64,000 nucleotides of DNA from Flavobacteriaceae bacterium (GCA_014075215.1 CP046177.1:3224501-3288500), one strand, 5' to 3'; counted from the stretch's first letter, positions 18,978-28,307 are shown. The notes: generated by a model not told the origin, from the sequence alone. Translations and numbers: made by a program.

Positions 18978-19283
18978 ATGTATAAATTACTCAACCCTAA
19001 AAACGAGCGTGGGGATTATGCCTTTAAAGGCAAGGAAATTGTTACCCGTGGCTGTAATTTAAACGTCTTGCAAAAAGACATTGACCATATCAAACGTCAA
19101 ATCAGAGAGTATACCAAAAAACACACTCGTGATTACATTCTTTATTTTAGAAACGAACATGGAGAAGAAGTTCATGCTGTAGACAATATCTCACTCGGTG
19201 AGATAGAGGAGGAAAAACAAAAAGCAACTCCCAAAGAAGAGATTCAAGGACACAATTATTACGAACTCAAATATTGGGGATAA
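18978..19283 (+). CDS. Unknown small protein upstream of serine recombinase
   Basis: 101 residues (MYKLLNPKNERGDYAFKG...), highly charged, with a helical basic segment KDIDHIKRQIREYTKKHTRDY at about residues 33-53 and a Glu/Lys-rich tail. I recognise no domain. It precedes another small open frame and the recombinase on the same strand, so it is probably an accessory gene of the mobile element. Confidence 0.6.
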   Translation: MYKLLNPKNERGDYAFKGKEIVTRGCNLNVLQKDIDHIKRQIREYTKKHTRDYILYFRNEHGEEVHAVDNISLGEIEEEKQKATPKEEIQGHNYYELKYWG

Positions 19284-19500
19284 CACAATTGTATCTTCTA
19301 CGGATAATGCTATCCAAGAAATCTTAACATCCATAGCACCTTACGATGATTATGATCGGCTCAGGGCTCTTTTAGGGTGTCCTGAGTTTTGCGATCAGCA
19401 AATGGAAGATTTGCTAAAACATATGCAAGCATTGGCTGATCTACTGGTAGAAGATTATTTGGCAAGCCTGCCAAAGGGTGCTAAGATCACCTATAAGTAA
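19273..19500 (+). CDS. Small unknown open frame lacking a standard start codon
   Basis: An open frame of up to 75 codons from ATT 19273 overlaps the preceding gene's stop and ends at TAA 19498-19500, ten bases before the recombinase start. Its composition is protein-like (ILTSIAPYDDYDRLRALLG, FCDQQMEDLLKHMQALADLLVEDYL). There is no ATG, GTG or TTG before residue 43. Either it uses ATT, or it is read by coupling or frameshift from the upstream gene, or it is a relic. Confidence 0.35.
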   Translation: MGDNTIVSSTDNAIQEILTSIAPYDDYDRLRALLGCPEFCDQQMEDLLKHMQALADLLVEDYLASLPKGAKITYK

Positions 19501-19510
19501 CCCTTGTTCT

Positions 19511-21088
19511 ATGCAAAAAGCCCTTATTTATTGCCGAGTATCTTCTGAAGATCAAAAAAAGAATGGTCATGGACTGGAAAGCCAGGAAAGTAGATGTAGA
19601 AAATATGCTAAAGAGAAAAAATATGTGGTAGAAGAAGTATTTAGTGATCAAGCCGTCTCAGGAGGTCTGTTTGAGCGTAAAGCCATGCAAGAACTCCTTG
19701 GATATCTCAAATGGCACAAACAAGAACATTTTGTGATTATTTTCGATGATCTTAAACGGTTTGCCCGTGATGTAGAGATTCATATTAAACTAAGGCGATT
19801 GATTCAAACTTATAACACGACTGTAGAATGCTTAAATTTCACCTTTGAGAACAGTCCGGAGGGACGATTTATAGAAGTAGTCATCGCCGCTCAAGGACAA
19901 CTGGAACGGGAGCAGAACCAACGACAAGTGATTCAAAAGATGACCGTTAGAATGGAAAAAGGCTATTGGTGTTTTCAACCGCCCGCAGGCTACCATTACA
20001 AAAAATGCAAGGTACATGGCAAACTTATCTCGCCTAAGTCAAAAGAGGTAACGATCATCAAACAAGCTTTAGAAGGTTTTGCCCATGGAAGGCTGTTGAA
20101 TCAAAAACAAGTAGTGGCTTTTTTGGCTAAAAAAGGTTATCGGGGTGGCAAGCCCATCCATCTTTCTACAGCTAAAGCCATGCTACAGCAATCCTTGTAT
20201 GCAGGTTATTACGAGTATCCCAAATGGAATATTGCATGGCGAAAAGCAAAACATAAAGCTATTATTTCTCTTTCTGTTTATATGAGAATACAGGAGCGAT
20301 TGAGTGAAAAAATGATAGTAACAAAAAAAAGCGATACGCCTGATTTCCCGCTTCGTGGGCTTGCTAGTTGTTGCTATTGCGGAAAACTTTTTACATCAAG
20401 TTATTCCAGGGGAAGAAATAGGTACTATCCACTCTACAGTTGTAATGATAAAAATTGTACTGCCAAACCCAAATACATTGCCAAAGAAAAATTAGAAATG
20501 GATTATATTGATTTACTGGACACCTGTAAAATACAGCCTAACTGTGCATATGTATTAAAAGGAATGCTTATTGGTAGCTACAAAAAACAGATTGATGAGA
20601 TTTCAGATGATCGAATTGATATACAAACCAAAAAAGAAGCTCTTGAAAAGCAAATTGAAACATTGACTGACAGAATCAGTAAAACATCCGATGAATTTTT
20701 GATTGTAAATTATGAAAAGAAAATTAATCAGTTGTATGGAAAGCTAAAAGAACTGGAAAAACCCACCCAAACCAAAGAGATTAATATCGACATCGGAACC
20801 GCTACTCAAAAAACCATTGAACTATTAGAAAATCCAGCTATTTATTGGAAAGAAGCAGATTTACAACGAAAAAAACTCCTGCATCATATCGCTTTTTCTT
20901 CTGCGTTACCTTATGGTAAAAATGAAGGCTTCGGAACCGTCCGAAAGACAGTCCTGTTCTCGCTTAAAGAGCAACAAGACAGGGGCAAGTCTTATCTGGT
21001 GCGCTACCTTAGAAAAAACTGGAACCAGATTTTAAAAGAAATCCAAAACATTCAATGGTTTTTCAAATGCCAGAAGAGTTTATCATAA
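19511..21088 (+). CDS. Large serine recombinase
   Basis: 525 residues from ATG 19511 (an upstream in-frame ATG at 19478 adds only 11 unlikely residues). A resolvase catalytic domain spans residues 1-150, with the nucleophile in YCRVSSEDQ (S11), the helix-forming LESQESRCRKYA, and FDDLKRFARD. A Recombinase domain follows (about 165-260). The zinc ribbon is SCCYCGKLF...YSCNDKNC, and a coiled coil lies at about 370-430, the arrangement of phage and transposon integrases. It should cut and rejoin specific att sites via a 5'-phosphoserine intermediate. It appears intact and is likely the integrase of the element partly deleted to its left. Confidence 0.9.
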   Translation: MQKALIYCRVSSEDQKKNGHGLESQESRCRKYAKEKKYVVEEVFSDQAVSGGLFERKAMQELLGYLKWHKQEHFVIIFDDLKRFARDVEIHIKLRRLIQTYNTTVECLNFTFENSPEGRFIEVVIAAQGQLEREQNQRQVIQKMTVRMEKGYWCFQPPAGYHYKKCKVHGKLISPKSKEVTIIKQALEGFAHGRLLNQKQVVAFLAKKGYRGGKPIHLSTAKAMLQQSLYAGYYEYPKWNIAWRKAKHKAIISLSVYMRIQERLSEKMIVTKKSDTPDFPLRGLASCCYCGKLFTSSYSRGRNRYYPLYSCNDKNCTAKPKYIAKEKLEMDYIDLLDTCKIQPNCAYVLKGMLIGSYKKQIDEISDDRIDIQTKKEALEKQIETLTDRISKTSDEFLIVNYEKKINQLYGKLKELEKPTQTKEINIDIGTATQKTIELLENPAIYWKEADLQRKKLLHHIAFSSALPYGKNEGFGTVRKTVLFSLKEQQDRGKSYLVRYLRKNWNQILKEIQNIQWFFKCQKSLS

Positions 21089-21544
21089 GTCTCCATGATC
21101 TGCAAAACTGTAATACTCATTTTCTGTAATAATGATATGGTCTAAAACTGTGATGTCAAGAAATTTACCTGCTTTAGTAATTTTCTTAGTAATTTCATAG
21201 TCAGCTTTGGAGGGAGTTAGATTTGAACTTGGGTGATTATGACAAAGTGCAATTGCCTCTGCCGATGCCAATAATGCACATTGAAATACAACTTTAAGAT
21301 CAATCACAGTTCCTGTAATTCCACCAATACTTAGTAAGTAGTAACCCAAAACCAAATTAGCTCGGTTGAGCAGAATAAGGTAGGCATGTTCTCTGTAATT
21401 AATTTGCTCTTTGGGAAAAATTTCTCTAATACACTGTTCTAAATCTTTAGAATTGGTAATTTTCGTGTTGGTCATAATTTTTTGTTTTGAATAACTCAGT
21501 TTAATTTCTCCTACAACAGATTTTTCAAAAAATAAATTTTCCAT
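21083..21544 (-). CDS. RadC-like JAB/JAMM domain protein
   Basis: 153 residues from ATG 21544. The JAMM metal site is clear: CHNHPSSNLTPSKAD about residues 110-124, with an upstream catalytic-type Glu in the preceding ASAEAI. It matches the short RadC-type proteins often carried on Bacteroidota conjugative elements and plasmids, and it lacks the N-terminal helix-hairpin-helix of chromosomal RadC. The biochemical role of this family is not settled. Its 3' end overlaps the recombinase 3' end by six bases (convergent). A large palindrome lies just upstream of its start. Confidence 0.8.
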   Translation of the reverse strand: MENLFFEKSVVGEIKLSYSKQKIMTNTKITNSKDLEQCIREIFPKEQINYREHAYLILLNRANLVLGYYLLSIGGITGTVIDLKVVFQCALLASAEAIALCHNHPSSNLTPSKADYEITKKITKAGKFLDITVLDHIIITENEYYSFADHGDL

Positions 21545-21568
21545 TTTAATCAATACTTTTTTGATGAA

Positions 21569-21680
21569 TACTGAGCAAGACCAAAAAATGAAGGGCTAAA
21601 TCCCACAGGAAGCAATTGGAATAAATCTTATGCCGAGAAAATTTCTGTGGGATTTTGACCAAGTTTATCTTGGCTCAGTA
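21569..21680. repeat. Nested palindrome upstream of the radC-like gene
   Basis: Two concentric inverted repeats. The outer arms are TACTGAGCAAGA (21569-21580) and TCTTGGCTCAGTA (21668-21680), one base bulged. The inner arms are CTAAATCCCACAGGA (21596-21610) and TTCTGTGGGATTTTG (21643-21657), with two mismatches. The unit is 112 nt and would fold into a long two-tier stem as RNA or a cruciform as DNA. It could be a recombination site, an origin of transfer, an insertion-sequence end or a leader RNA of the radC-like gene. Confidence 0.6.
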
Positions 21681-21817
21681 GCTCTCAAAAATGTTTGAAG
21701 GGAAAGTTTTATATGGATCAATATGAAAAATCGGAATGTTTTGGGGACTCAAATCAAACCAAAAAAGACTATAATAAACAGCTATTTGTTGTACCTATAT
21801 TGTACCCAAAAAGAAAA

Positions 21818-21845
21818 AGACAGTTACTTTTTATCGTAACTGTCT
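21818..21845 (-). terminator. Terminator of the tRNA-Met gene
   Basis: Perfect 10-bp stem AGACAGTTAC / GTAACTGTCT with an 8-base loop. On the minus strand it is followed by a T-rich run (TTTTTCTTTTT). It starts 11 bases after the tRNA 3' end, so it is a standard rho-independent terminator for that gene. Confidence 0.85.
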
Positions 21846-21855
21846 CATTTTCAAG

Positions 21856-21928
21856 TATCGGGAGTTGGACTCGAACCATCAACCTTCGGGTTATGATCCC
21901 GACGAGCTACCTACTGCTCTATCCCGCG
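21856..21928 (-). tRNA. tRNA-Met (anticodon CAT), initiator-like
   Basis: 73 nt folding into a tRNA. The anticodon stem TCGGG/CCCGA encloses loop ATCATAA, with anticodon CAT at 21893-21895. Three consecutive G:C pairs in the anticodon stem and an unpaired position 1:72 are hallmarks of initiator tRNA, so formyl-Met use is likely. Two weak points are visible: an additional mismatch at acceptor pair 2:71 and an A:A in the T-stem. CCA is not encoded. A terminator follows directly. Confidence 0.85.
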
Positions 21929-22022
21929 ATTTGGACTGCGAATATACGTATTTTTAACATTTTATAAACCAAATAAAAGCCTTGATTTTACTTAGAGTTC
22001 AGTGAATGAATGTCTTAGAAAA

Positions 22023-23114
22023 CTAGTAATACATACAGAAACTCCCTTCCGTAATTTCATAAGTACCTACACCCCCTAAAACAGGTAAGGCTGCAAATTC
22101 AAAAGTACCCACAATAACTCCCGCAGTAATGCTATGCTGAATGATGGTAATCGTTCCTTCACCACTATGAAAATCATTTGAGAAAGGTGTATAATCACTC
22201 GACGGTAAATCAGGAAAATTATTAAAACTGTAGGTTCCGGAAGAAATATTTGGGTCCATTCCAATAGTAATTGATCTGTTATCGGCATCCCGAACACTAA
22301 ATGCCAGAGAACCAAAATTTCCATCATCCACCAAAAAGATCACGTCTACAAATTCTTCTCCATCTACCTTCGCAAAAAACTCATTTCCTTTTTCGAAAGG
22401 AATATCTGAAAATTGTCCGTTTGTAAACTCTTTTTTTTCTCCATTATTATGTCCTGTAAAACTAAAAGTTCCAGATATCCAAGAATTTGCATAATCGATC
22501 TCGGTAATCGTTATTTCACCTTCAATTTGAGTCCCATCAGAAATAGATTCCCAAACAACAAGATTGTTAAATTCAGTTGTATATCTAACAGCATTCGTTC
22601 GGTCATTTAAATCTGTCAATCCAAATTGATAGGTACCAACCCCGGCTTCATTCAATTCAATTTCAACTTTTTCACCATCTGGTCCACGAAAAGCTTCAAT
22701 GGTAATTTTTCCTCCTGTAATTGTTCCGCTAGCTCTATCCGAAAAGAAAGTTTGTCCATCAAAATCGACTTGAAAGAAAGAAGAGAGTTGACAATCTCCT
22801 AATCTCTCTAATATGACACTCAAATCTTCTGATTCATCACCACATAATGCAATCTGATTTGCCAATGCACTCTTGTAAGCCAAACACAACGCTGTGTAGT
22901 TTTCTGCATTGACCATGTTCTCAAAATCATCTGCTGCATCGTCTGTACCATCATTTGCCGATTCACAGGTAACTTGCTCTCCGTTGAAGTTTAAAAAAGG
23001 ATCCGTAAAGCAAGTTATAAATACCAAGCACATACTTAAACATAAAAATATATGCTTATCTCTATGTTTCCCCAATATGCGTTCAAACCCTTGTAAAACC
23101 TGACTTTTCATCAA
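22023..23114 (-). CDS. Exported unknown protein with two DUF6252-like repeats
   Basis: 363 residues. A hydrophobic segment near residues 21-36 (HIFLCLSMCLVFITCF) could be a signal or lipoprotein signal. An acidic region follows (TCESANDGTDDAADDFEN). Two similar beta-rich modules follow: VDFDGQTFFSDRASGTI...ISGTFSFTGHN and AKVDGEEFVDVIFLV...VGTFEFAALPV, each ending in a GTF-x-F motif and a GxF tail. This resembles the DUF6252 family of flavobacterial exported proteins, here duplicated in tandem. No function is known. Confidence 0.6.
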   Translation of the reverse strand: MMKSQVLQGFERILGKHRDKHIFLCLSMCLVFITCFTDPFLNFNGEQVTCESANDGTDDAADDFENMVNAENYTALCLAYKSALANQIALCGDESEDLSVILERLGDCQLSSFFQVDFDGQTFFSDRASGTITGGKITIEAFRGPDGEKVEIELNEAGVGTYQFGLTDLNDRTNAVRYTTEFNNLVVWESISDGTQIEGEITITEIDYANSWISGTFSFTGHNNGEKKEFTNGQFSDIPFEKGNEFFAKVDGEEFVDVIFLVDDGNFGSLAFSVRDADNRSITIGMDPNISSGTYSFNNFPDLPSSDYTPFSNDFHSGEGTITIIQHSITAGVIVGTFEFAALPVLGGVGTYEITEGSFCMYY

Positions 23115-23581
23115 AAGAGAAGAATTATTCTAATAATGATATTGTCGTAAAGTTAGGAATAGCAAGGCTTCTAAGTCGGCTAAAAGTTATTAGGGAATCT
23201 AACGGACAAGCATATAAAAATAATAAGATCTTGTTTCCTAATTTCTTCATCTCATGAATACCAACGTGTTTTAAACTCTATTATTTGATCTAATCACAAA
23301 CCAACCAAAGTTATGCTTTTTTTATAACTTTTCAACAATTCACACCTTTAGGCACAGGACAAACGCGTTAAGAATACTGTATTGATAATCAGTTTTTTTT
23401 AGTTTTTTTATCCCAGAACATTTATGATGATCTTCAAAAATGGACAATTAGTAATGGTGAGTTTAAAGAATAATGAGTCAAACTATAAGTTAGATGCCAA
23501 TTTTTTAACATAAAGATAATTTTATTGCTATATTCATAAAAGTTTAATGCGTTTACCCTGCCTTTAGACACAAAAAGAATC
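23115..23581. other. Divergent intergenic region upstream of era
   Basis: About 470 bases between the start of the DUF6252-like gene and era. I see no open frame or RNA gene. It must contain both promoters; only the era -7 element is identifiable. Confidence 0.45.
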
Positions 23582-23589
23582 TATCTTTG
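23582..23589 (+). promoter_or_regulatory. Bacteroidota -7 promoter element (TATCTTTG) for era
   Basis: TATCTTTG matches the Bacteroidota sigma-ABfr -7 consensus TAnnTTTG. It ends four bases before the era ATG, so transcription would begin at or next to the start codon and the mRNA would be essentially leaderless. No good -33 TTTG is placed at the expected distance. Confidence 0.4.
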
Positions 23590-23593
23590 TGGC

Positions 23594-24475
23594 ATGACAC
23601 ACAAGGCGGGATTTGTAAATATTATTGGAAATCCTAATGTTGGAAAATCAACATTGATGAATGTTCTGGTTGGCGAAAATCTTTCTATCATTACTTCCAA
23701 GGCACAAACGACCAGGCATCGAATTTTAGGGGTCGTAAATGGAGAGGATTACCAGATTGTTTTTTCTGATACCCCGGGAATCATCAAACCTGATTATCAG
23801 CTTCAAGAGTCTATGATGGATTTTGTGAAATCTGCTTTTGAGGATGCTGATGTCTTGATCTACATGGTAGAAGTAGGAGAAAAAGAATTGAAGAATGAAG
23901 AATTCTTCAAGAAAATTATCAATAGTAAAATTCCAGTGATTCTCTTATTAAATAAGATTGATAAGTCAACTCCGGAAGAAGTCAAAGAAAAGATCGAGTA
24001 TTGGCGAGAAAAAGTTCCGAACTCTTTTGTTTATGTGATCTCAGCATTGGAAAAATTCAATGTAGAATCTGTTTTTTACAAGATCATAGAATTACTTCCT
24101 GATGCTCTTCCCTTCTATCCGAAGGATCAACTAACCGATAAGCCGGAACGCTTCTTTGTAAATGAAAAAATACGAGAACGTATTTTAATACATTATAAAA
24201 AAGAAATTCCATATGCTGTTGAAGTAATGACAGAAGATTTTATAGAGGAGGAAACCATTATTCGAATACGTTCCGTAATTATGGTAGAGAGAGATACTCA
24301 AAAAGGGATTATTATCGGGCATAAAGGAGCAGCTATTAAACGTGTAGGTGCAGAAGCCAGAAAAGATCTTGAATATTTTTTTGACAAAAAAGTCTATTTG
24401 GAGCTTTTTGTAAAAGTCAATAAAAACTGGCGATCCAACGACAATGAATTAAAACGTTTCGGATACAATACTTAG
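23594..24475 (+). CDS. era: GTPase Era
   Basis: 293 residues, the usual length. The GTPase domain has GNPNVGKST (G1, residues 12-20), DTPG (G3) and NKID (G4), and the C-terminal KH RNA-binding domain has IIIGHKGAAIKRVGAEARKDLE. Era binds the 3' end of 16S rRNA and assists 30S subunit maturation. It is followed 71 bases later by der, another ribosome-assembly GTPase, with its own likely promoter. Confidence 0.96.
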   Translation: MTHKAGFVNIIGNPNVGKSTLMNVLVGENLSIITSKAQTTRHRILGVVNGEDYQIVFSDTPGIIKPDYQLQESMMDFVKSAFEDADVLIYMVEVGEKELKNEEFFKKIINSKIPVILLLNKIDKSTPEEVKEKIEYWREKVPNSFVYVISALEKFNVESVFYKIIELLPDALPFYPKDQLTDKPERFFVNEKIRERILIHYKKEIPYAVEVMTEDFIEEETIIRIRSVIMVERDTQKGIIIGHKGAAIKRVGAEARKDLEYFFDKKVYLELFVKVNKNWRSNDNELKRFGYNT

Positions 24476-24523
24476 ACTCGAATACCCTACAATTCTTCTT
24501 ACAAATAATGAGTTCCAAAATAG

Positions 24524-24531
24524 TATCTTTG
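24524..24531 (+). promoter_or_regulatory. Bacteroidota -7 promoter element (TATCTTTG) for der
   Basis: The same TATCTTTG octamer as upstream of era, ending 15 bases before the der ATG, so the leader would be about ten bases. A matching -33 element is not obvious. Confidence 0.4.
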
Positions 24532-24546
24532 CCCAAATTCTAATAC

Positions 24547-25857
24547 ATGAACAATATCGTTGCCATTGTAGGAAGACCAAATGTCGGTAAATCAACACTC
24601 TTTAATCGTTTCATCCGTAAGAGAGAAGCAATTGTAGATGCTGTTAGTGGGGTTACCAGAGATCGACATTATGGCAAATCTGACTGGAATGGAAAAGAGT
24701 TCTCTGTAATTGATACGGGCGGATATGTAATAGGGTCCGATGATGTTTTTGAAGAAGAAATCAGAAAGCAAGTTCAACTGGCCATAGAAGAGGCTGACAT
24801 TATTATTTTTGTAGTGGACGTGGAAGAAGGAATTACTCCGATGGACGCTGAAGTTGCCAGAATACTCAGAAAAGTTGAAAAACCCGTTTTTATTGCTGTC
24901 AATAAAGTTGACAATGCCATGAGAGTTGCCGATGCAGTTGAATTTTACAACCTGGGATTAGGTGATTACTATACCATATCATCTATTAACGGAAGCGGTA
25001 CAGGGGAAATTTTAGATGCAATTACAGCCATCATGCCCGAACCTGAAGAAGTTGATGTAGAAAACGAAAGGCTACCAAGATTTGCAGTGGTAGGAAGGCC
25101 AAATGCCGGAAAATCTTCTTTCATTAATACATTGATTGGGGAAGATAGAAATATTGTAACTGATATTGCAGGAACTACAAGAGATGCTATTGATACAAAA
25201 TACAACCGTTTTGGTTTTGAGTTCTATCTGGTAGATACAGCCGGAATCAGAAAAAAATCCAAAGTAAAAGAAGATTTGGAATTTTATTCTGTAATGCGAG
25301 CTGTAAGAACCATTGAATATTCGGATATTGTCATTTTAATGGTAGATGCTTCTCGCGGTTTTGAAAGTCAGGATCAAAATATATTCTGGCTGGCAGAAAA
25401 AAATAAAAAAGGAATTGTTATTTTAATCAATAAATGGGACTTGATAGAAAAAGAAACCAACACCATACGTGATTTTGAAACAAAAATAAAAAAACAAATC
25501 GCTCCTTTTACAGATGTTCCTATCATTTTTATTTCTGTTCTAAATAAACAACGAATCTTCAAGGCTATTGAAACAGCCGTTGAAGTTTTTGAAAACAGAA
25601 AAAGAAGAATTACTACCGGTAAATTTAATGAAACCATGTTAGAGATTGTAAAAAATAATCCGCCACCAGCAACAAAAGGCAAATTCATTAAAATTAAATT
25701 CTGTATGCAACTGCCTACCAAAACTCCACAGTTTGTGTTTTTCTGTAACCTCCCTCAATATGTAAAAGAGCCTTATAAAAGATACGTTGAAAATCAGCTA
25801 AGAGCACATTATATTTTTTCCGGAGTTCCTATTGTCATTTACTTTAGACAAAAATAA
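24547..25857 (+). CDS. der: Ribosome biogenesis GTPase Der (EngA)
   Basis: 436 residues with two tandem GTPase domains: GRPNVGKST at about residue 8 with DTGG and NKVD, and GRPNAGKSS at about residue 181 with DTAG and NKWD. A KH-like C-terminal domain follows (residues 350-436). It acts in 50S subunit assembly. Length and domain order are typical, and it sits directly downstream of era. Confidence 0.96.
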   Translation: MNNIVAIVGRPNVGKSTLFNRFIRKREAIVDAVSGVTRDRHYGKSDWNGKEFSVIDTGGYVIGSDDVFEEEIRKQVQLAIEEADIIIFVVDVEEGITPMDAEVARILRKVEKPVFIAVNKVDNAMRVADAVEFYNLGLGDYYTISSINGSGTGEILDAITAIMPEPEEVDVENERLPRFAVVGRPNAGKSSFINTLIGEDRNIVTDIAGTTRDAIDTKYNRFGFEFYLVDTAGIRKKSKVKEDLEFYSVMRAVRTIEYSDIVILMVDASRGFESQDQNIFWLAEKNKKGIVILINKWDLIEKETNTIRDFETKIKKQIAPFTDVPIIFISVLNKQRIFKAIETAVEVFENRKRRITTGKFNETMLEIVKNNPPPATKGKFIKIKFCMQLPTKTPQFVFFCNLPQYVKEPYKRYVENQLRAHYIFSGVPIVIYFRQK

Positions 25858-26141
25858 ATGTTTTGAATTCTCTTAAAACTATTCAGTCATATAATTATAA
25901 AACCCAAAAAGTAAGGTTTTTACTAAAAATTGACCAATATTTTGATATTCCTTAAATTTGTATTTGAATATTCATTTAAAAGAAATCATTAGAACATCTT
26001 TTAAATATTTGAATCTTTAATTTTTTTTAATTCATTAAATGGCAATATAGGATATAACATTAGAGCCCTTTAACAGGTATCCAAAAAACATAATTAAATT
26101 GATAACGGACCATCAAAAATTTGTAATCGTAAAATGACAGT
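25858..26141. other. AT-rich intergenic region with a short dispersed repeat
   Basis: Contains a roughly 60-base AT-rich segment (25978-26037: TCATTAGAACAT ... TTAATTCATT) that recurs in similar form at 31287-31350. No gene is seen. Confidence 0.4.
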
Positions 26142-27908
26142 ATGAAAATAGTCACATCTAATTTGAATGAAAATATGGAGTTGCCCTTACAACTTACGAT
26201 TTCCTTTCAAAAAGTTTTTTCGCTATTCAAAAAGTATGCATCAGAAGAGTTTAGTAATCATCCTTATCACAAATCTTCTTTGGAAATAGTAGAAGATTTC
26301 AAAAATTACCCCGAAGAACTCATAGAAGGCTTTTCAGATTTTTCTTTGTTAGAAAAATACCAAGACCAAATAGATTTATTGTTAGATCCTTTATTTCCGG
26401 AACTACTACTTTTAAATGAAATTAAAGCAGCAAGTATCCCTTTTTCATTTACCTCATTCAAATTTACAACTCGTTTTGAACAAATCTTAAATAATGCCGG
26501 GGAACATTATAAATTAAGTTTAAGAAATTTTGAAGAAGATACAATGTATATTATGGCCTGTACTTTTATAATGAATCTCTATTATGGGTTTTCCATTGAC
26601 TTAAAAAGGCCTTTCTTTTTCGATATTCCTGATAAAAATTCAGGTATTACAAAACATTACCGAACAGCTTTTAACGGAGATTTTTCAGAAATAATTCCTA
26701 CTAAAAATGCACCAAAGATCACTGAAGAAGATTATAGAGAGCTATTAGATAATTTTGAAAACATAAAAATCTGGAAAGAAAAATTTCCCCCTGGCAGTTA
26801 TATTTTTAAAGGATTTGGCATCATGAATTTATTTGATGTAACTGCTGATGAAATTATTTCATCTATAAGAACAAATCTATTAAGAAGTAGTGATAATTTA
26901 AATGAAGAGCTACAACACGACTTACGTGAATTTTTTGAGATTAAAGATCTGATGTTAGGTTTTTCTATCTTTACTATTGAAAATGGCCTAAATCAGCTAC
27001 GGGTAAAGATGTCTGAAAGTACGCTATTTACTTTTATGTCTGAAATTTCTTGTTCAAATCATTTTTGTCATCATATTGTAGGAAAAATATTTAATCAATA
27101 TGAATCCGTTGCTATTTCAGATGTGGAAATGTACGGACAAAAACACGGTCATAATCCCTTTTATCATCAGCTTCATAAGGTCGGGATAGGTAGTATTATA
27201 TTAATACCTGTTAAAGCCTCAAATAATAAAGATCTTACCATTATTGAAATTGCTTCGCCCAGACCATTTGAACTGAATTCGATCAATCAAAATAAATTAA
27301 AAGATATCATATCTGCTTTTGAAATTGCCGTAGAGAGATTTATAGAAGAGCAACAAAATGTGATAGAGGCTACCATACAGGAACATTATACGACTATACA
27401 TAGTTCCGTAAAATGGCGTTTTATTGAAGCTGCTGAAAAATATCAAAGAGAATTACAAGAAAAAAATCAGGACATAAAACCCGATCCTGATGAAATTATT
27501 TTTGAAAACGTATTTCCGTTATATGGGCAATCAGATATTAAGGGCTCCTCATTGGCAAGAAATAATGCTATTAAAGAAGATTTGGCCACACAGCTTATGC
27601 TAACAATTAATGTATTGAGTGAGGCCTATAAAAAAGAAAAATTGCCCATTTATGAAGAACTTACTTTTAGAGTAAGCGAATACCTGAATGAAGTAAATTC
27701 CGGATTAAAAGCCGGTGATGAAATCAGCATATTAAACTTCTTAAAACGAGATATTTATCCGGTATTTAAACACGCAAAAAGAAATCATAAACCTTTGAGA
27801 AAAGAAGTTGACAAGTACATGGAACGTCTGGATGATAATTTGCATGTTATATATGAAAAACGAAAGAATTATGAAAACAGCGTTACCATGTTAAATGACC
27901 CGTCCTGA
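26142..27908 (+). pseudogene. GAF-domain-type protein, 5' part of a gene interrupted by an IS
   Basis: This frame encodes 585 native residues and then four codons of IS sequence before a stop. The remaining 3' part resumes at 29208. Joining base 27895 to 29208 gives one frame of 798 codons including the stop, so a single gene of 797 residues was split. Residues 280-410 look like a GAF module (LMLGFSIFTIENGLNQ..., IGSIILIPVKASNNKDLTIIEIASPRPF). The rest is mainly helical and unassigned. It probably senses an intracellular ligand; no output domain is recognised. The truncated product may still be made. Confidence 0.75.
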
Positions 27909-27911
27909 AAT

Positions 27912-28307
27912 ATGTATACAAAAAACAACAAGTATATGTATAAAAATGATGGATATGTAAGACGTTATAGTGAGAGTTTTAAACTCAAAGTATTAGCAGA
28001 ACTTACCAAAGGAAACCATTCCAAAAGACAAATTGCCTTAACTTACGGCATACAATCTAGTACGATAAACGTATGGATTAAAAAATATGACCGTAAAGAT
28101 TTAATGAACACCCGTGTAACCGTGCAAACAGACGACGAATTATCCCGTATTAAAGCCCTTCAAAAAGAGCTAAAACAACTCAAAGATCTTCTTATTAAAA
28201 AGGATCTAGATAAACTTGTGAATGATAGTTATCTTGAAGTAGCTGCTGAAAATCTTGGCTATAAAAATGTTGAAGAATTAAAAAAAAACTTAAACATAAA
28301 GCCTTAA
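27912..28307 (+). CDS. IS3-family transposase OrfA
   Basis: 131 residues with an N-terminal helix-turn-helix (YSESFKLKVLAELTKGNHSKRQIALTYGIQSSTINVWIKKY) and a C-terminal coiled coil (DELSRIKALQKELKQLKDLL). It binds the IS ends and regulates or completes OrfAB. Its stop shares a base with the orfB start. Confidence 0.85.
   Translation: MYTKNNKYMYKNDGYVRRYSESFKLKVLAELTKGNHSKRQIALTYGIQSSTINVWIKKYDRKDLMNTRVTVQTDDELSRIKALQKELKQLKDLLIKKDLDKLVNDSYLEVAAENLGYKNVEELKKNLNIKP

Noticed and set aside
21695..21967. 90-codon plus-strand open frame
   Set aside because: It covers the tRNA-Met gene and its terminator on the opposite strand, and has no protein-like features.
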